Assembly (NCBI GenBank): GCA_947505105.1
Contig: CANNKG010000012.1
Coordinates: forward strand, 1-55,347
DNA: 55,347 nucleotides
Direction of reading: 5' to 3'
DNA from: Methylococcaceae bacterium
Lineage (GTDB): Bacteria > Pseudomonadota > Gammaproteobacteria > Methylococcales > Methylomonadaceae
In this document: one piece after another, positions 8,026 through 17,964 of the stretch
Layout of the letters: every line of letters begins with the position of its first letter
Numbering within the stretch: the stretch's first letter is position 1
The notes under the pieces: generated by a model
What the model was told of the DNA's origin: nothing
The model's database searches: none
The model's input: the letters and a program-made list of their open reading frames with translations, nothing else
Made by a program: the position numbers and the translations under genes

Positions 8026-10386
8026 ATGAAAACTAAAAGCCTACTCGCCACACTCAGCTTAACGCTGGGGGCTTGTTTTATCTCATTAGCAGCCGAGCCA
8101 GTCGCAGTTGCAAAACTGAACCGCACGGTTCTTCCCATTCCTGAACCTAAAAACAAACCGATTACTATACTGGATGCCCGCAATGCAAAAGCACCACCTA
8201 GATTTCAGGTGAAAGCACCAGACGGTGCGCCCAATGTGTTAGTGATTTTAATTGATGACCAAGGCTTCGGAGTATCGAGCGCATTTGGTGGCCCTGTTCA
8301 AGAACCAGTCCTTGATAAGTTGGCAAGCGAAGGCTTGCGTTATAACAACTTTAATACCACAGCCTTGTGTTCACCCACGCGGACTGCACTGCTGACGGGT
8401 TATAACCATCACAGCAATAACATGGGCGGTATTGCTGAAATTGCCACTGCTTTTCCAGGCAATACGGGAATGCGTCCGCAAGCCATTACCCCGATGGCAG
8501 AAGTATTGCGCCAAAATGGATACAGTACAGCGGCTTTCGGTAAGTATCATGAAACACCACCGTGGGAAGTATCGGTATCGGGTGGTTATGACCGCTGGCC
8601 GACTCATTCAGGCTTCGATAAATTCTACGGTTTCATTGGTGGCGAAACTAATCAGTGGGCGCCAACAATTTATGATGGGGTAACGCGGCTTGAAACGCCT
8701 AGAACGCCTAATTATCACTTCACCACCGATATGACCGATCAGGCAATTAGCTGGATTCAGGCGCAACACACTTTGACACCTGACAAACCGTTCTTTACTT
8801 ATTTTGCCACGGGTGCAACTCATGCCCCACATCACGCACCTAAAGAGTGGATAGAAAAGTACAAAGGCAAGTTTGACATGGGCTGGGATAAGCTACGCGA
8901 ACAAACCTTGGCAAAGCAAATTGCTTTGGGCATCGTCCCCAAAGGTACGAAGCTCGCACCAAAACCCGAAGCCATAAAAGACTGGGAATCTTTATCTCCG
9001 AAAGAAAAAGAATTGTTTGCGCATGAATTTGAGGTCTTTGCGGGTTTTGCAGAATTTACCGACCACGAAGTGGGTAGATTGCTGGATTCCTTGAGAGACA
9101 TGGGCGTACTAGACAATACATTGGTTTTTTATATTGTTGGCGACAACGGTTCGAGTGCCGAAGGGAATATGACGGGGCTGTTTAATGAAACAGCGGCGTT
9201 AAATGGTATTCGCGAAAACTTTGATGATGTTTATAAGAATATGGATAAATTGGGTGGTCCTTTAACCTATCCACATTATGCCGCCGGTTGGGCCGTTGCA
9301 GGTGACGCACCGTTCAGCTATACCAAACAAGTTGCCTCCGATTTTGGAGGTACGCGGAACGGGGTGGTGGTGCATTGGCCTAAAGGCATTCAAGCAAAAA
9401 ATGAAATACGCAATCAGTTTAGCCATGCCATTGACATTGCTCCCACGGTTTATGAAGCCATTAAAATACCCGCACCTAAAATAGTCAATGGTATTGTACA
9501 ACGCCCGATTGAAGGCACGAGTATGCTGTACTCATTCAATGATGCAAAAGCACCGAACAAACACACCACCCAATATTTTGAAATGACGGGCAATCGCGCT
9601 ATTTATCATGATGGCTGGGTGGCGCGTACTATTCATCGAGCGGCTTGGGAGTTTCAACCGCGCACTACTTTGGATAAAGATGTGTGGCAATTATTCAATG
9701 TCAACGAAGACTTTAGTGAAGCCAATGATTTAGCGGCAACGAACCCTAAAAAACTGCAAGAATTACAGCAAGTATTTTTGAAGGAAGCTGTAAAGTACAA
9801 CGTATTGCCGATTGATGACCGCTCTCTTGAACGTCTTAACCCTGAAATAGCGGGTAGACCTGATCTGATGGGAACACGTACCGCGTTAACGCTTTATGAT
9901 GGCATGAACGTCACAGAAGGCGCAGCCATCAATACTAAAAACCATTCTTACACTGTCACTGCCGATGTTGATTTAGCCGATGCCAATACTAACGGCGTGA
10001 TTATTTCACAAGGTGGACGGTTTGGTGGTTGGACGTTGTATATGAAAGACGGCATCGCTCATCATGAGTATAACTACCTAGGCTTAGAACGCAGTAATAT
10101 CAACGCTACTAAAGCATTAACTGCAGGTCATCATGTCATTAAATACGAGTTCACTATGGATGAAGCGAAACCAGGTGCAGGTGGTACAACCGTATTGTCT
10201 GTAGATGGTGAAAAAGTAGCTGAGGGTAAAATTCCAAAAACTCAGCCCTATTTGATCTCACTCGATGAAGGTATTAACGTCGGAACCGATCACGAAACCC
10301 CCGTGTCGGAAGATTACAAAGAAGGTGATAATAAATTCACAGGTAAGCTTCAAAAAGTAACGATTGAGAATTTGCCAGCGAAATAA
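8026..10386 (+). CDS. Large secreted arylsulfatase (type-I sulfatase)
   Basis: The 786-aa periplasmic sulfate-ester hydrolase has a signal peptide in its first 22 or so residues. The metal aspartates are in LIDDQGFG (about 77-78), the formylglycine Cys 115 in LCSPTRTALLTG, and other landmarks are FGKYHE and GDNGSSAEG. The catalytic domain reaches about residue 550. A C-terminal beta-rich region (GGRFGGWTLYMKDG..) resembles the extension of large arylsulfatases. I chose ATG 8026 (AAGGA five bases upstream) over a TTG 42 bases earlier that has no ribosome site. It is a full-length paralogue of the gene at 19800-22172. Confidence 0.93.
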   Translation: MKTKSLLATLSLTLGACFISLAAEPVAVAKLNRTVLPIPEPKNKPITILDARNAKAPPRFQVKAPDGAPNVLVILIDDQGFGVSSAFGGPVQEPVLDKLASEGLRYNNFNTTALCSPTRTALLTGYNHHSNNMGGIAEIATAFPGNTGMRPQAITPMAEVLRQNGYSTAAFGKYHETPPWEVSVSGGYDRWPTHSGFDKFYGFIGGETNQWAPTIYDGVTRLETPRTPNYHFTTDMTDQAISWIQAQHTLTPDKPFFTYFATGATHAPHHAPKEWIEKYKGKFDMGWDKLREQTLAKQIALGIVPKGTKLAPKPEAIKDWESLSPKEKELFAHEFEVFAGFAEFTDHEVGRLLDSLRDMGVLDNTLVFYIVGDNGSSAEGNMTGLFNETAALNGIRENFDDVYKNMDKLGGPLTYPHYAAGWAVAGDAPFSYTKQVASDFGGTRNGVVVHWPKGIQAKNEIRNQFSHAIDIAPTVYEAIKIPAPKIVNGIVQRPIEGTSMLYSFNDAKAPNKHTTQYFEMTGNRAIYHDGWVARTIHRAAWEFQPRTTLDKDVWQLFNVNEDFSEANDLAATNPKKLQELQQVFLKEAVKYNVLPIDDRSLERLNPEIAGRPDLMGTRTALTLYDGMNVTEGAAINTKNHSYTVTADVDLADANTNGVIISQGGRFGGWTLYMKDGIAHHEYNYLGLERSNINATKALTAGHHVIKYEFTMDEAKPGAGGTTVLSVDGEKVAEGKIPKTQPYLISLDEGINVGTDHETPVSEDYKEGDNKFTGKLQKVTIENLPAK

Positions 10387-10400
10387 AAACACAGGTATCT

Positions 10401-10428
10401 GGTGGGCAGTTTTTTTGCCCACCTTTTT
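10401..10428 (+). terminator. Rho-independent terminator after the second sulfatase gene
   Basis: GGTGGGC and GCCCACC form a 7-bp stem around an AGTTTTTTT loop, followed at once by TTTTT. Confidence 0.9.
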
Positions 10429-10479
10429 ATCTTATTCGTGTAGGTAAAAAACTTGCCGGGCCCCATATAACAGGCAATT

Positions 10480-11292
10480 ATGAAAAAAAACCTTCTTAAA
10501 AGCATCACCTTAATCATCTTCCCACTGACGCTAAATCCTCTATTTGCCGAAGATACTCCAAAACCAGACGATTCTGAAGCCTTGGCAATGAAACTACAAA
10601 ATCCGGTTGCGAGCCTTATTAGTGTCCCGATTCAAAATAATTTGGATTTCGGTATCGGCTCTGCTGATGCCATGCAGTATAAGGTTAATGTGCAACCAGT
10701 GTTACCGTTTTCGATTAGTGATGATTGGAATCTTATCACGCGCACTATATTGCCTATTTATCACGCCGAATCGCCCGTAGCGGGCGGTAACGAAGTCAAC
10801 GGCTTAGGCGATATCTTGCAGAGTTTCTTTTTTTCGCCAAAGAAAACAGTCGGTGGCTGGATTATGGGGGGCGGTCCGGTATTTCTTTATCCTAGTGCTA
10901 GTAATAATGCACTCGGTGGACAAAAATGGGGCGCAGGGCCGACAGCGCTATTATTGAGACAACAAAGCGGCTGGACTTACGGACTGTTGACCAACCACAT
11001 CGAATCTTTCGCAGGCTCATCGAACCGTTCAGCGATCAGTGCTACCTTTCTGCAACCGATTCTATCTTATACTACGAAAACCTATACGACATTTGGCTTG
11101 AATGCAGAATCCACATATGACTGGCAAAATAGCCAATGGACAATACCTCTCAACGCAACCATCAGTCAATTAGTCAAGTTAGGGAAACAGCCCGTACAGT
11201 TTCAAATCGGTGGGCGATATTATCCAGAGAAACCGAGTGGCGGTGCTGATTGGGGAATACGTTTTGGCGTCACCTTACTGTTCCCGAAATAG
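10480..11292 (+). CDS. Outer-membrane beta-barrel protein, 'neuromedin U/transporter' type
   Basis: The 270-aa protein has a signal peptide ending at LFA-ED (residue 23). The rest is alternating polar and hydrophobic strands rich in Gly, Trp and Tyr, with a conserved-looking start (LQNPVASLISVPIQNN) and WGAGPTALLL and GGRYYPE segments. These are typical of bacterial outer-membrane proteins often labelled neuromedin U. It probably forms a channel or adhesin-like barrel; the cargo is unknown. It lies directly after the sulfatase terminator and before the PAP2-2H lipoprotein. No strong ribosome site is visible before the ATG. Confidence 0.8.
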   Translation: MKKNLLKSITLIIFPLTLNPLFAEDTPKPDDSEALAMKLQNPVASLISVPIQNNLDFGIGSADAMQYKVNVQPVLPFSISDDWNLITRTILPIYHAESPVAGGNEVNGLGDILQSFFFSPKKTVGGWIMGGGPVFLYPSASNNALGGQKWGAGPTALLLRQQSGWTYGLLTNHIESFAGSSNRSAISATFLQPILSYTTKTYTTFGLNAESTYDWQNSQWTIPLNATISQLVKLGKQPVQFQIGGRYYPEKPSGGADWGIRFGVTLLFPK

Positions 11293-11418
11293 CGCGTGAG
11301 CTTAGCCCGAGCTGTAAACACTGGGTGAACTTTTTTAATGAGTTCATGTGTGTAAGTCAACAAACAAACCAACCAATTGAATGTTTTTTTTAAAACCCTA
11401 AAAGAAAATGGGAATAGA

Positions 11419-12939
11419 ATGAAAACCAGTCCAACAAAAACTCATGCCATCAACTTGGTGTTTATCTCTACCTTGGTATTCAGCCTATTCACAGGCTGCG
11501 CAACCACGAATGATGCAAGCTCCCATGCGCGGAGCAAACTTGGCACTATTCCCGCTTCCCATCCTGAAAATGGTTTAGGCACGCTACAGGGCTATCTCGA
11601 CCCTAAGGCAGTTCCGAACAGTGTCGCTCTGATTCCACCGCCACCAACCCCTAACTCAGCGGCTTTTGCCCACGACGAGGAAGTGGCGCGTAGCACTTTC
11701 CCCTTACGCAACACTCCGCGCTTTGAGCTGGCAGTTTCCGATTACGATCTGAAAATTCCGAGCTTGGTCAATACGTTTTCCTGCGCGATAAACGCGCAGA
11801 TTACCGAAGCCAATGCCCCGTATCTTTACACCGTGTTGCGCCGTTCTTTCACTGATTTAAGGCGGGCAACCCATGACGCAAAGCATTTCTACAACCGTCT
11901 ACGCCCTTTTCAGGTGAATCACGAACCGATAGGCGTTCCAGAAGCACGCGCACATTTGGAGAAAAATCACTCATATCCGTCAGGACATACGGCTATTGGT
12001 TGGGGCTTTGCACTGATTTTGAGCGAGATTGCGCCAGATCGGACTAATGAACTGCTGGCACGCGGTAGGGCGTTTGGTGAAAGCCGCAATATCGTCAACC
12101 ATCATTGGTTTAGCGATGTGGTTTGGGGGCGTTTCATGGGCGCGGGTACTGTTGCGCGCTTACATGCTGATCCGACGTTTCGTGCCGATATGGATGCAGC
12201 CAGAGCTGAATTTGCTGCTATTCGCGCCCAAGGTCTAGCGCCGACACGCGATTGTAAGGCAGAGGCGGCAGCATTGGCAGAAACAACACCAGTAACACAA
12301 ACCGAGGAAGTCACTGCTATCGATATATTACTCGAACCCGATATCACCATGCTGCGAAACGCAGCGGCAGTCAACGAGCGATTGCTCAAAGTTTACCCTA
12401 AGGGTTTTGCTCTGGACGCCCTACACACGCCGCACATCACGCTCATACAGCGCTTCGTCCGTACTGCGGATCTCGACAAGGTCTACGCTGCTGCTGGCAA
12501 GGTTTTGACTCACAAAAACATAACAGATTGGAAACTGAAGGCATTCAAATACTACTACATCCCTGATCAGGACACTGGCTTGGCCGGTATTGTTATCAAG
12601 CCCACCGCAGATTTGCTCAAGTTACAGCAAGAATTGATTGAAGCCGTCGAGCCTTATACAGCGAAAACCGGCACTACTGCCGCATTCGCAACTACGCTGG
12701 AAAATCCAGACATTCAACCAGCCTTGATCGACTACGTGGCCGCATTCGTGCCGAAATACTCTGGCGAACATTTTAATCCACACGTTACTGTCGGCGTTGC
12801 CGCTCAAGATTATCTAAAGGGAATGCTTACTGAATCTTTTAAAGAATTTACTTTCTCGCCGGCGGGCGCATCGGTCTATCAACTGGGGAGTTACGGAACC
12901 GCGATGAAAAAACTCCATGCGTGGGAATTGACGCACTAA
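11419..12939 (+). CDS. Lipoprotein fusing class-A PAP2 acid phosphatase to a 2H phosphoesterase
   Basis: The 506-aa protein has a lipobox (LFTGC, Cys 27), so it is lipid-anchored in the envelope. Residues 100-260 carry the full class-A acid phosphatase signature: K155-x6-RP, SYPSGHT (185-191) and SR-x5-H-x3-D (222-233). After a linker, residues 300-506 carry two HxT motifs (H339-I-T and H455-V-T) spaced as in 2H phosphodiesterases related to 2'-5' RNA ligases and cyclic-nucleotide phosphodiesterases. A phosphodiester could be opened by one domain and dephosphorylated by the other (inference). I chose ATG 11419 because the lipoprotein signal begins there. An earlier in-frame start at 11377 adds 14 hydrophilic residues. 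Confidence 0.88.
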   Translation: MKTSPTKTHAINLVFISTLVFSLFTGCATTNDASSHARSKLGTIPASHPENGLGTLQGYLDPKAVPNSVALIPPPPTPNSAAFAHDEEVARSTFPLRNTPRFELAVSDYDLKIPSLVNTFSCAINAQITEANAPYLYTVLRRSFTDLRRATHDAKHFYNRLRPFQVNHEPIGVPEARAHLEKNHSYPSGHTAIGWGFALILSEIAPDRTNELLARGRAFGESRNIVNHHWFSDVVWGRFMGAGTVARLHADPTFRADMDAARAEFAAIRAQGLAPTRDCKAEAAALAETTPVTQTEEVTAIDILLEPDITMLRNAAAVNERLLKVYPKGFALDALHTPHITLIQRFVRTADLDKVYAAAGKVLTHKNITDWKLKAFKYYYIPDQDTGLAGIVIKPTADLLKLQQELIEAVEPYTAKTGTTAAFATTLENPDIQPALIDYVAAFVPKYSGEHFNPHVTVGVAAQDYLKGMLTESFKEFTFSPAGASVYQLGSYGTAMKKLHAWELTH

Positions 12940-13004
12940 GGTTTCGTAGGGAGGCATGACTTTTTTGTTCACCCTATCTACATCTATTAAACTAAAATTA
13001 AATA

Positions 13005-14192
13005 ATGATTACCACACCTGAATTCAAAATTCCAGACGATTTTTCCCTCGTTCAAGGCGGACCGCTTTTTCAATTATTCATCCGCAGTCATTTAGCTACC
13101 AGCGGGTTAGATTTGCTCAAAAGGCGAATCGTTTTTTTCGTAATTCTGACGTGGCTACCATTGTTATTACTTTCAGCCGTTTCCGGAACATTACTAGACG
13201 GTAACATCAATATTCCGTTTCTGTACGATTTGGAGGCACATGTCCGCTTTCTAGTGGCTTTACCGTTGTTGTTGGTCGCTGAAATAATCGTTCATCAGCG
13301 GATGAAACCCGTTATTCAACAATTTATTGACCGACGTATTATCACTGTAGAAACCAGAGCTAATTTTGATGCATGTATCGCTTCCACGCTCCGCTTACGT
13401 AATTCAATCTGGATTGAGATCATGCTGATTTTATGCGTACTAAGCTATCATTTTGTATGGTCTGAATTGACAACCGTGGACACCACTATTTGGTATGCAA
13501 ACGGTGTAGCATCGCAACGGCAACTGAGTTTAGCTGGATTCTGGCTTGTTTATATCAGTTTACCGGTGTTTCAATTCATGATGTTTCGTTGGTTGTTCAG
13601 AATTATCCTGTGGTTGAGATTTCTATGGCAGGTTTCGCGCCTGGAACTTTATCTGGTGCCAACACATCCAGATAAAGCGGGTGGACTGGGTTTTCTCTCA
13701 GCGAGTGCTGCCGCATTCATGCCGATGATTTTCGCTTTAGGCAGCCTGCTATCGGCAATGATTGGTGAACGAATTTTATATGAAGAGGCGAAGCTATTAG
13801 ACTTCAAGCCAGAAATTGTCGCCTCTCTAGTGTTTATTTTGTTGCTTATTCTTGGCCCCTTATGTGTATTCTCAGGACATCTTGCCCGAACCAAGCGTGA
13901 AGGATCAATGCGTTACGGTAGTTTGGCAAGCCAGTATGTCATAGAATTTGAAAGAAAATGGCTACGAGGTGGTGCGGCTCAAGATGAAGCCTTCGTTGGT
14001 AGCGGCGACATTCAGTCCCTGGCTGATTTGAATAATAGTATCGAAACAATACGCACGATGCGAATATTTCCGTTCGGCAAAGAAACGGTCGTACAAATTG
14101 CGGCGACCCTACTTTTGCCTTTGTTACCGCTAGGATTGACCATGATTTCATTGGAAGATTTAATCAAGAAGCTCATCGGAATTTTGTTATAA
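13005..14192 (+). CDS. Polytopic membrane protein of unknown function
   Basis: The 395-aa protein has a cytoplasmic-looking N-terminus and about seven hydrophobic segments (roughly residues 43-63, 80-97, 134-152, 175-200, 233-252, 272-292 and 365-385). The two middle segments are separated by basic loops such as RWLFRIILWLRF. I recognise no transporter or enzyme motif. The next gene, DUF2252, starts within about 30 bases on the same strand, so the pair is probably an operon and the membrane protein may be its partner. The ribosome site is weak. Confidence 0.82.
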   Translation: MITTPEFKIPDDFSLVQGGPLFQLFIRSHLATSGLDLLKRRIVFFVILTWLPLLLLSAVSGTLLDGNINIPFLYDLEAHVRFLVALPLLLVAEIIVHQRMKPVIQQFIDRRIITVETRANFDACIASTLRLRNSIWIEIMLILCVLSYHFVWSELTTVDTTIWYANGVASQRQLSLAGFWLVYISLPVFQFMMFRWLFRIILWLRFLWQVSRLELYLVPTHPDKAGGLGFLSASAAAFMPMIFALGSLLSAMIGERILYEEAKLLDFKPEIVASLVFILLLILGPLCVFSGHLARTKREGSMRYGSLASQYVIEFERKWLRGGAAQDEAFVGSGDIQSLADLNNSIETIRTMRIFPFGKETVVQIAATLLLPLLPLGLTMISLEDLIKKLIGILL

Positions 14193-14219
14193 ACCATTTT
14201 AATGATATGAGTGAAGCTC

Positions 14220-15629
14220 ATGAAACATAAATATGCTAAACATACCAATAACAAGACTGCTCAGATTACCGTAGACCAGCGTTCCAGAGCAGATCGTAAG
14301 GCAGACGGGAAAGCGATGCGGCTTGCTGTACCCTTAGCAAGCCACGGCGTTTGGCAAGCGCCACAAGATCGCCGTGATCCGATCGAGTTGTTAATTGAAT
14401 CTGGTATCGGTCGCGTACCCGAATTGTTACCGATTCGTTATGGCAGAATGTTGCAATCACCGTTCACTTTTTACAGAGGTGCGGCGGCAATTATGGCCGC
14501 TGATTTGGCAGATTTACCAAAAACAGGTATTCATGTACAAGCCTGCGGCGATTGTCACTTACTCAACTTCGGTGGTTTCGGGACGCCAGAACGGCGGCTT
14601 ATTTTTGCTATCAACGACTTCGATGAAACCCTACCCGCCCCTTGGGAGTGGGACATCAAGCGTCTTACGACCAGCTTCGTGGTGGCAAGTCGGCACAACG
14701 GTTTTACCGCTAACGAAATCCGTGAAGCAACACAAATTTGTGTACGAAGTTACCGAGAGCATATCCGCGAATTTTCTAAAATGAACGCACTCGAGGTATG
14801 GTACTTCAGCATCGACGCGGAGAAATTAATTGATACTATTGAGGATACCAACACTAAGCAGAGATTCAAAAAGCGTGTCACCAAAGCCAGAGACCGCGAT
14901 GTGATGGATGAAGATTTTCCCGAACTAGTCACATTCGAGGATGGTCGCCACCGTATTCGCGATAAGCCGCCACTGATTTACCATAATCAAACCGAAGAAG
15001 CCGCTATCATAGAAGCACGCGTACGTGATGGTTTTGAGCGTTATCGCGCTACATTGGCTGATGATAGACGGGTATTACTTGATCGTTATGAATTAAAAGA
15101 CATCGCCATGAAAGTGGTCGGCGTCGGCAGTGTCGGTACCCGCTGTAGCATTGTACTCTTGATGGGGGGCGCAGAAGAGCCGCTATTTTTACAAGTCAAA
15201 GAAGCGCGTAATTCAGTGTTGGAACCTTATGCCGGGAACAGTGCCTACTCAAATCGGGGACAACGTGTGGTGATGGGGCAGCGGCTGATGCTATCAGCAA
15301 GCGATATTTTTCTCGGCTGGGTAGAGGGTGAGTATGGCAACCATTTCTATATTCGGCAAATGCGCGACATGAAAATCAAGCCGCTGGTCGAACTCTTCAC
15401 CCCCTCTACGATGAATCAATATGCCGAACTGTGCGGATGGACATTAGCTCACGCGCATGCCCGTTCTGGTGATGCCGCAAAAATCGCTGGCTATCTAGGC
15501 AAAAATGAAGATTTTGATGAAGCGTTAACTGATTTCGCCGAAGCGTATGCTGATCAGAACGAACGGGATTACAAGGCTCTAAAAAGTGCAGTGCAGAAAG
15601 GACAATTAGAGGTTTATATTGAAAGTTGA
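14220..15629 (+). CDS. DUF2252 family protein (kinase-like fold)
   Basis: The 469-aa protein matches DUF2252: an N-terminal RxRMxxSPFxFxRG-type segment (RYGRMLQSPFTFYRG), then GDCHLLNFG and INDFDE, which resemble the catalytic and metal-binding loops of aminoglycoside-phosphotransferase-like kinases. VKEARNS and a C-terminal HARSGD segment follow. Substrate and biology are not established for the family. A GTG nine bases earlier (14211) is an equally possible start. It pairs with the preceding membrane-protein gene. A second, shorter DUF2252 gene is at 32244. Confidence 0.87.
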   Translation: MKHKYAKHTNNKTAQITVDQRSRADRKADGKAMRLAVPLASHGVWQAPQDRRDPIELLIESGIGRVPELLPIRYGRMLQSPFTFYRGAAAIMAADLADLPKTGIHVQACGDCHLLNFGGFGTPERRLIFAINDFDETLPAPWEWDIKRLTTSFVVASRHNGFTANEIREATQICVRSYREHIREFSKMNALEVWYFSIDAEKLIDTIEDTNTKQRFKKRVTKARDRDVMDEDFPELVTFEDGRHRIRDKPPLIYHNQTEEAAIIEARVRDGFERYRATLADDRRVLLDRYELKDIAMKVVGVGSVGTRCSIVLLMGGAEEPLFLQVKEARNSVLEPYAGNSAYSNRGQRVVMGQRLMLSASDIFLGWVEGEYGNHFYIRQMRDMKIKPLVELFTPSTMNQYAELCGWTLAHAHARSGDAAKIAGYLGKNEDFDEALTDFAEAYADQNERDYKALKSAVQKGQLEVYIES

Positions 15630-15920
15630 TGCGAATAATGATGTGCGGATTCAACTCCGAAGTGCAATCCTAGTTTTCATGTGGCCTTCGGCAAAAATTC
15701 TACAAAAAAGACCGAATGAGGTGTTTTATGTTAAGTGTTTTCCGTGGTCGATGGTTAAGTTTTTTCATCACCTCATCGAGTAGGGGTCGACATATATGTT
15801 CGTTAGAATGACAATCTAATATTCCATCGGAATTAAGTATTTTAGTGTCATTTAACCGGTTAATTAAAATTAGTGAACCCCCTGCTATGCCGAGGGTGAT
15901 TTAACTTTTTAACCCTATCC

Positions 15921-16694
15921 TTAAAACGGCCTTAACGTAAATGCTGTCGGGTCGGTGATAATCTCATTCGGTCTGCGATTGGCAATTTGCACAAATTGCT
16001 CCGCCCAACGATCCATAATACCTTTAGCGGGACCGTACCAAGTTAGCCGCGTCAAGTCGAGTGGACCAGCATCTTGCATATCACGATCGGCAAAGGTAGC
16101 AATCACTTCACCCGTATCGACATCACGTAAGCGTCCTTCAAATGCGGCCCGACGCTGATTGACGGCACCCGCAGCAGTTCCGGTTCCTGGAGGACCTGCC
16201 CAACTCATCGCATGCAACACCGATTGAGAGGGATCGACTTCTATTAAGGCGAGTTCCATACGCAAAGCTGGCGCATTATGTTGCTGTTCAATTTCAATGA
16301 CAGAAAAGCGTTGCTTCGGATCCTCCTTAAATTTTTTCACTACTTGATCATGAAAATATACGGCCAATTCGCCAATATCCTTTTTAACATTGCCGATCAA
16401 ATTGGCTGAACTCAACTTGTGCATCCAATCCATTTCCTGCATATAGTCGGTATTAACTGGAGCGACAATCAGTTCACGATATTGACTCTTTTCAAAGCCG
16501 GGTTTGATCCATACTTTTTGAAACGGCAAATCACTCCGTTTGCGTTGAAGTTCAGGACGTTCAATGAAACCGGCATCAGGAGCTGGTTCAACCACTTCAG
16601 CCTTGAGATCGTTGGAGTTGTTCTGCGCAGTGCTGCAACCAGTCATCATTACAATCGACACGAGGCAAGTGGTGAGAAATCTAGACTTATACAT
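15921..16694 (-). CDS. Lipoprotein, probably DUF3313 family
   Basis: The 257-aa protein has a lipoprotein signal with MMTGC near residue 20. The body has features I associate with DUF3313 lipoproteins: a YRELIVAPV strand, a region on synthesis or gene-dosage-type 'RFSVIEIEQQHNAPALRMELALIEVDP', and a final segment with WAEQFVQIANRR. The function of the family is unknown; it is probably attached to the inner leaflet of the outer membrane. It is the last gene of a minus-strand series that begins at the porin or sulfatase upstream. Confidence 0.65.
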   Translation of the reverse strand: MYKSRFLTTCLVSIVMMTGCSTAQNNSNDLKAEVVEPAPDAGFIERPELQRKRSDLPFQKVWIKPGFEKSQYRELIVAPVNTDYMQEMDWMHKLSSANLIGNVKKDIGELAVYFHDQVVKKFKEDPKQRFSVIEIEQQHNAPALRMELALIEVDPSQSVLHAMSWAGPPGTGTAAGAVNQRRAAFEGRLRDVDTGEVIATFADRDMQDAGPLDLTRLTWYGPAKGIMDRWAEQFVQIANRRPNEIITDPTAFTLRPF

Positions 16695-16868
16695 ATGTAG
16701 TTTCCTTTAGTTGACATTAAATTGGGCGATCGACGAACTGCTGTCTTAAAACTTGGCAATCAGGTCGATTTAGCTTTGAATCTCCGATAACTATGCATTC
16801 TAGTGTGAAAATTGTTGAAATGATAGACGACGACATGGCTTTGCGTATTGCGGAGATGAATAGGGAGA

Positions 16869-17795
16869 TCAAAATTGATCACCAAAACGGTATTGCCAGA
16901 GGATGCCCATCGCATCAAAATCGGTGCCGGCACTCGTGGAAACACCGGTATTAAAATACATTTTAATCGATTGATAACGGCTAAGAGGCAAGGCCAATGT
17001 AACGCCGACGCGAGTATTTTGTTGTAAATCGCTATTTCTTACACCATCGACATGAGTTCGGCCACCCGTATAATACGTGCTACCGGCCGATGCCCAAATT
17101 CCGTAGGGTAAACTGTAGATCAGATGGCTCTGCACGGAATAGATGGGGGCTTGTTCGCGAACCTCGCCCCCCAAAAAATCCTCGTTATCCGTGTAAAAAC
17201 GCACCCCACCTGCCAATTCGAACGTGAGAGGTCCCCAACGTTTGGATATACCAAGTTCCGGTTTCACCGACCAACGATTAGTGCCGAGATTTAGTAATTT
17301 ATTCGGATCATATTGGCCACCCGGCGCTGTTACACTCAACGTAAAGCCGATTATGATATCTTGCTGATACTTGGGAAATTCCTCCATTGAAAGCGCCGGT
17401 GCACCGAACAGATTAATCGAGAACTGAAAGCGTGGATCGATGAAGCCGGAAATTTCGCGATCATGGAATTGCCCCTTTGCGGTAGCACTACCGGAAGCCC
17501 AGCCATAGGGTAGAACAATATTGAATTTAGCAGACTTTCCCCAAAGCCCCAGGCTTCGCGCATAAGCCAGAGTTGCCGAATCAACCTCAACCCGAGCATC
17601 TTTCACAGGTAACGCGGGATCGGTCGCTACACCGCCTTGAGTTCGACCGTAGCCCATAATCAAGAAATTCATGCCAACCGGTGTGTTGGCGTAGGAGCGT
17701 GGTTCCAAATCCTGGGCACGAATATCAGACGCAATTACAGTCATCGACAATGTAATAACACCAAGACAGTTAGAAGCTTTAAATCGTACTCTCAT
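16869..17795 (-). CDS. Outer-membrane channel-like protein (Phenol_MetA_deg type)
   Basis: The 308-aa protein has a signal peptide (about 1-28, ending IRA-QD) and a beta-barrel of alternating residues ending in WQYRFGDQF with a terminal Phe, a typical outer-membrane signature. Blocks such as NTPVGMNFLIMGYG near the mature N-terminus and SVKPELGISKRWGP resemble the 'MetA pathway of phenol degradation' putative transporters. It may let a hydrophobic or aromatic compound through the outer membrane (inference). A start 186 bases upstream would put a hydrophilic tail before the signal, so I chose 17795. It lies in a series with the DUF2092 and Gly-rich genes. Confidence 0.75.
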   Translation of the reverse strand: MRVRFKASNCLGVITLSMTVIASDIRAQDLEPRSYANTPVGMNFLIMGYGRTQGGVATDPALPVKDARVEVDSATLAYARSLGLWGKSAKFNIVLPYGWASGSATAKGQFHDREISGFIDPRFQFSINLFGAPALSMEEFPKYQQDIIIGFTLSVTAPGGQYDPNKLLNLGTNRWSVKPELGISKRWGPLTFELAGGVRFYTDNEDFLGGEVREQAPIYSVQSHLIYSLPYGIWASAGSTYYTGGRTHVDGVRNSDLQQNTRVGVTLALPLSRYQSIKMYFNTGVSTSAGTDFDAMGILWQYRFGDQF

Positions 17796-17964
17796 ACGTC
17801 GGTGAAAATCCAAGCTGATGAAAATTTGTGAGGTGTGTGAGAGTAATTTTAATACGGGAACGGAACCACCATCAACCCCATGAACCCTTTCCGCTTGAAT
17901 CACCTGAAATCTTCCCGTTGAACAAGATCCAAACAGGAAAAATTTCAGGTTGTAAAAGTAAGGG

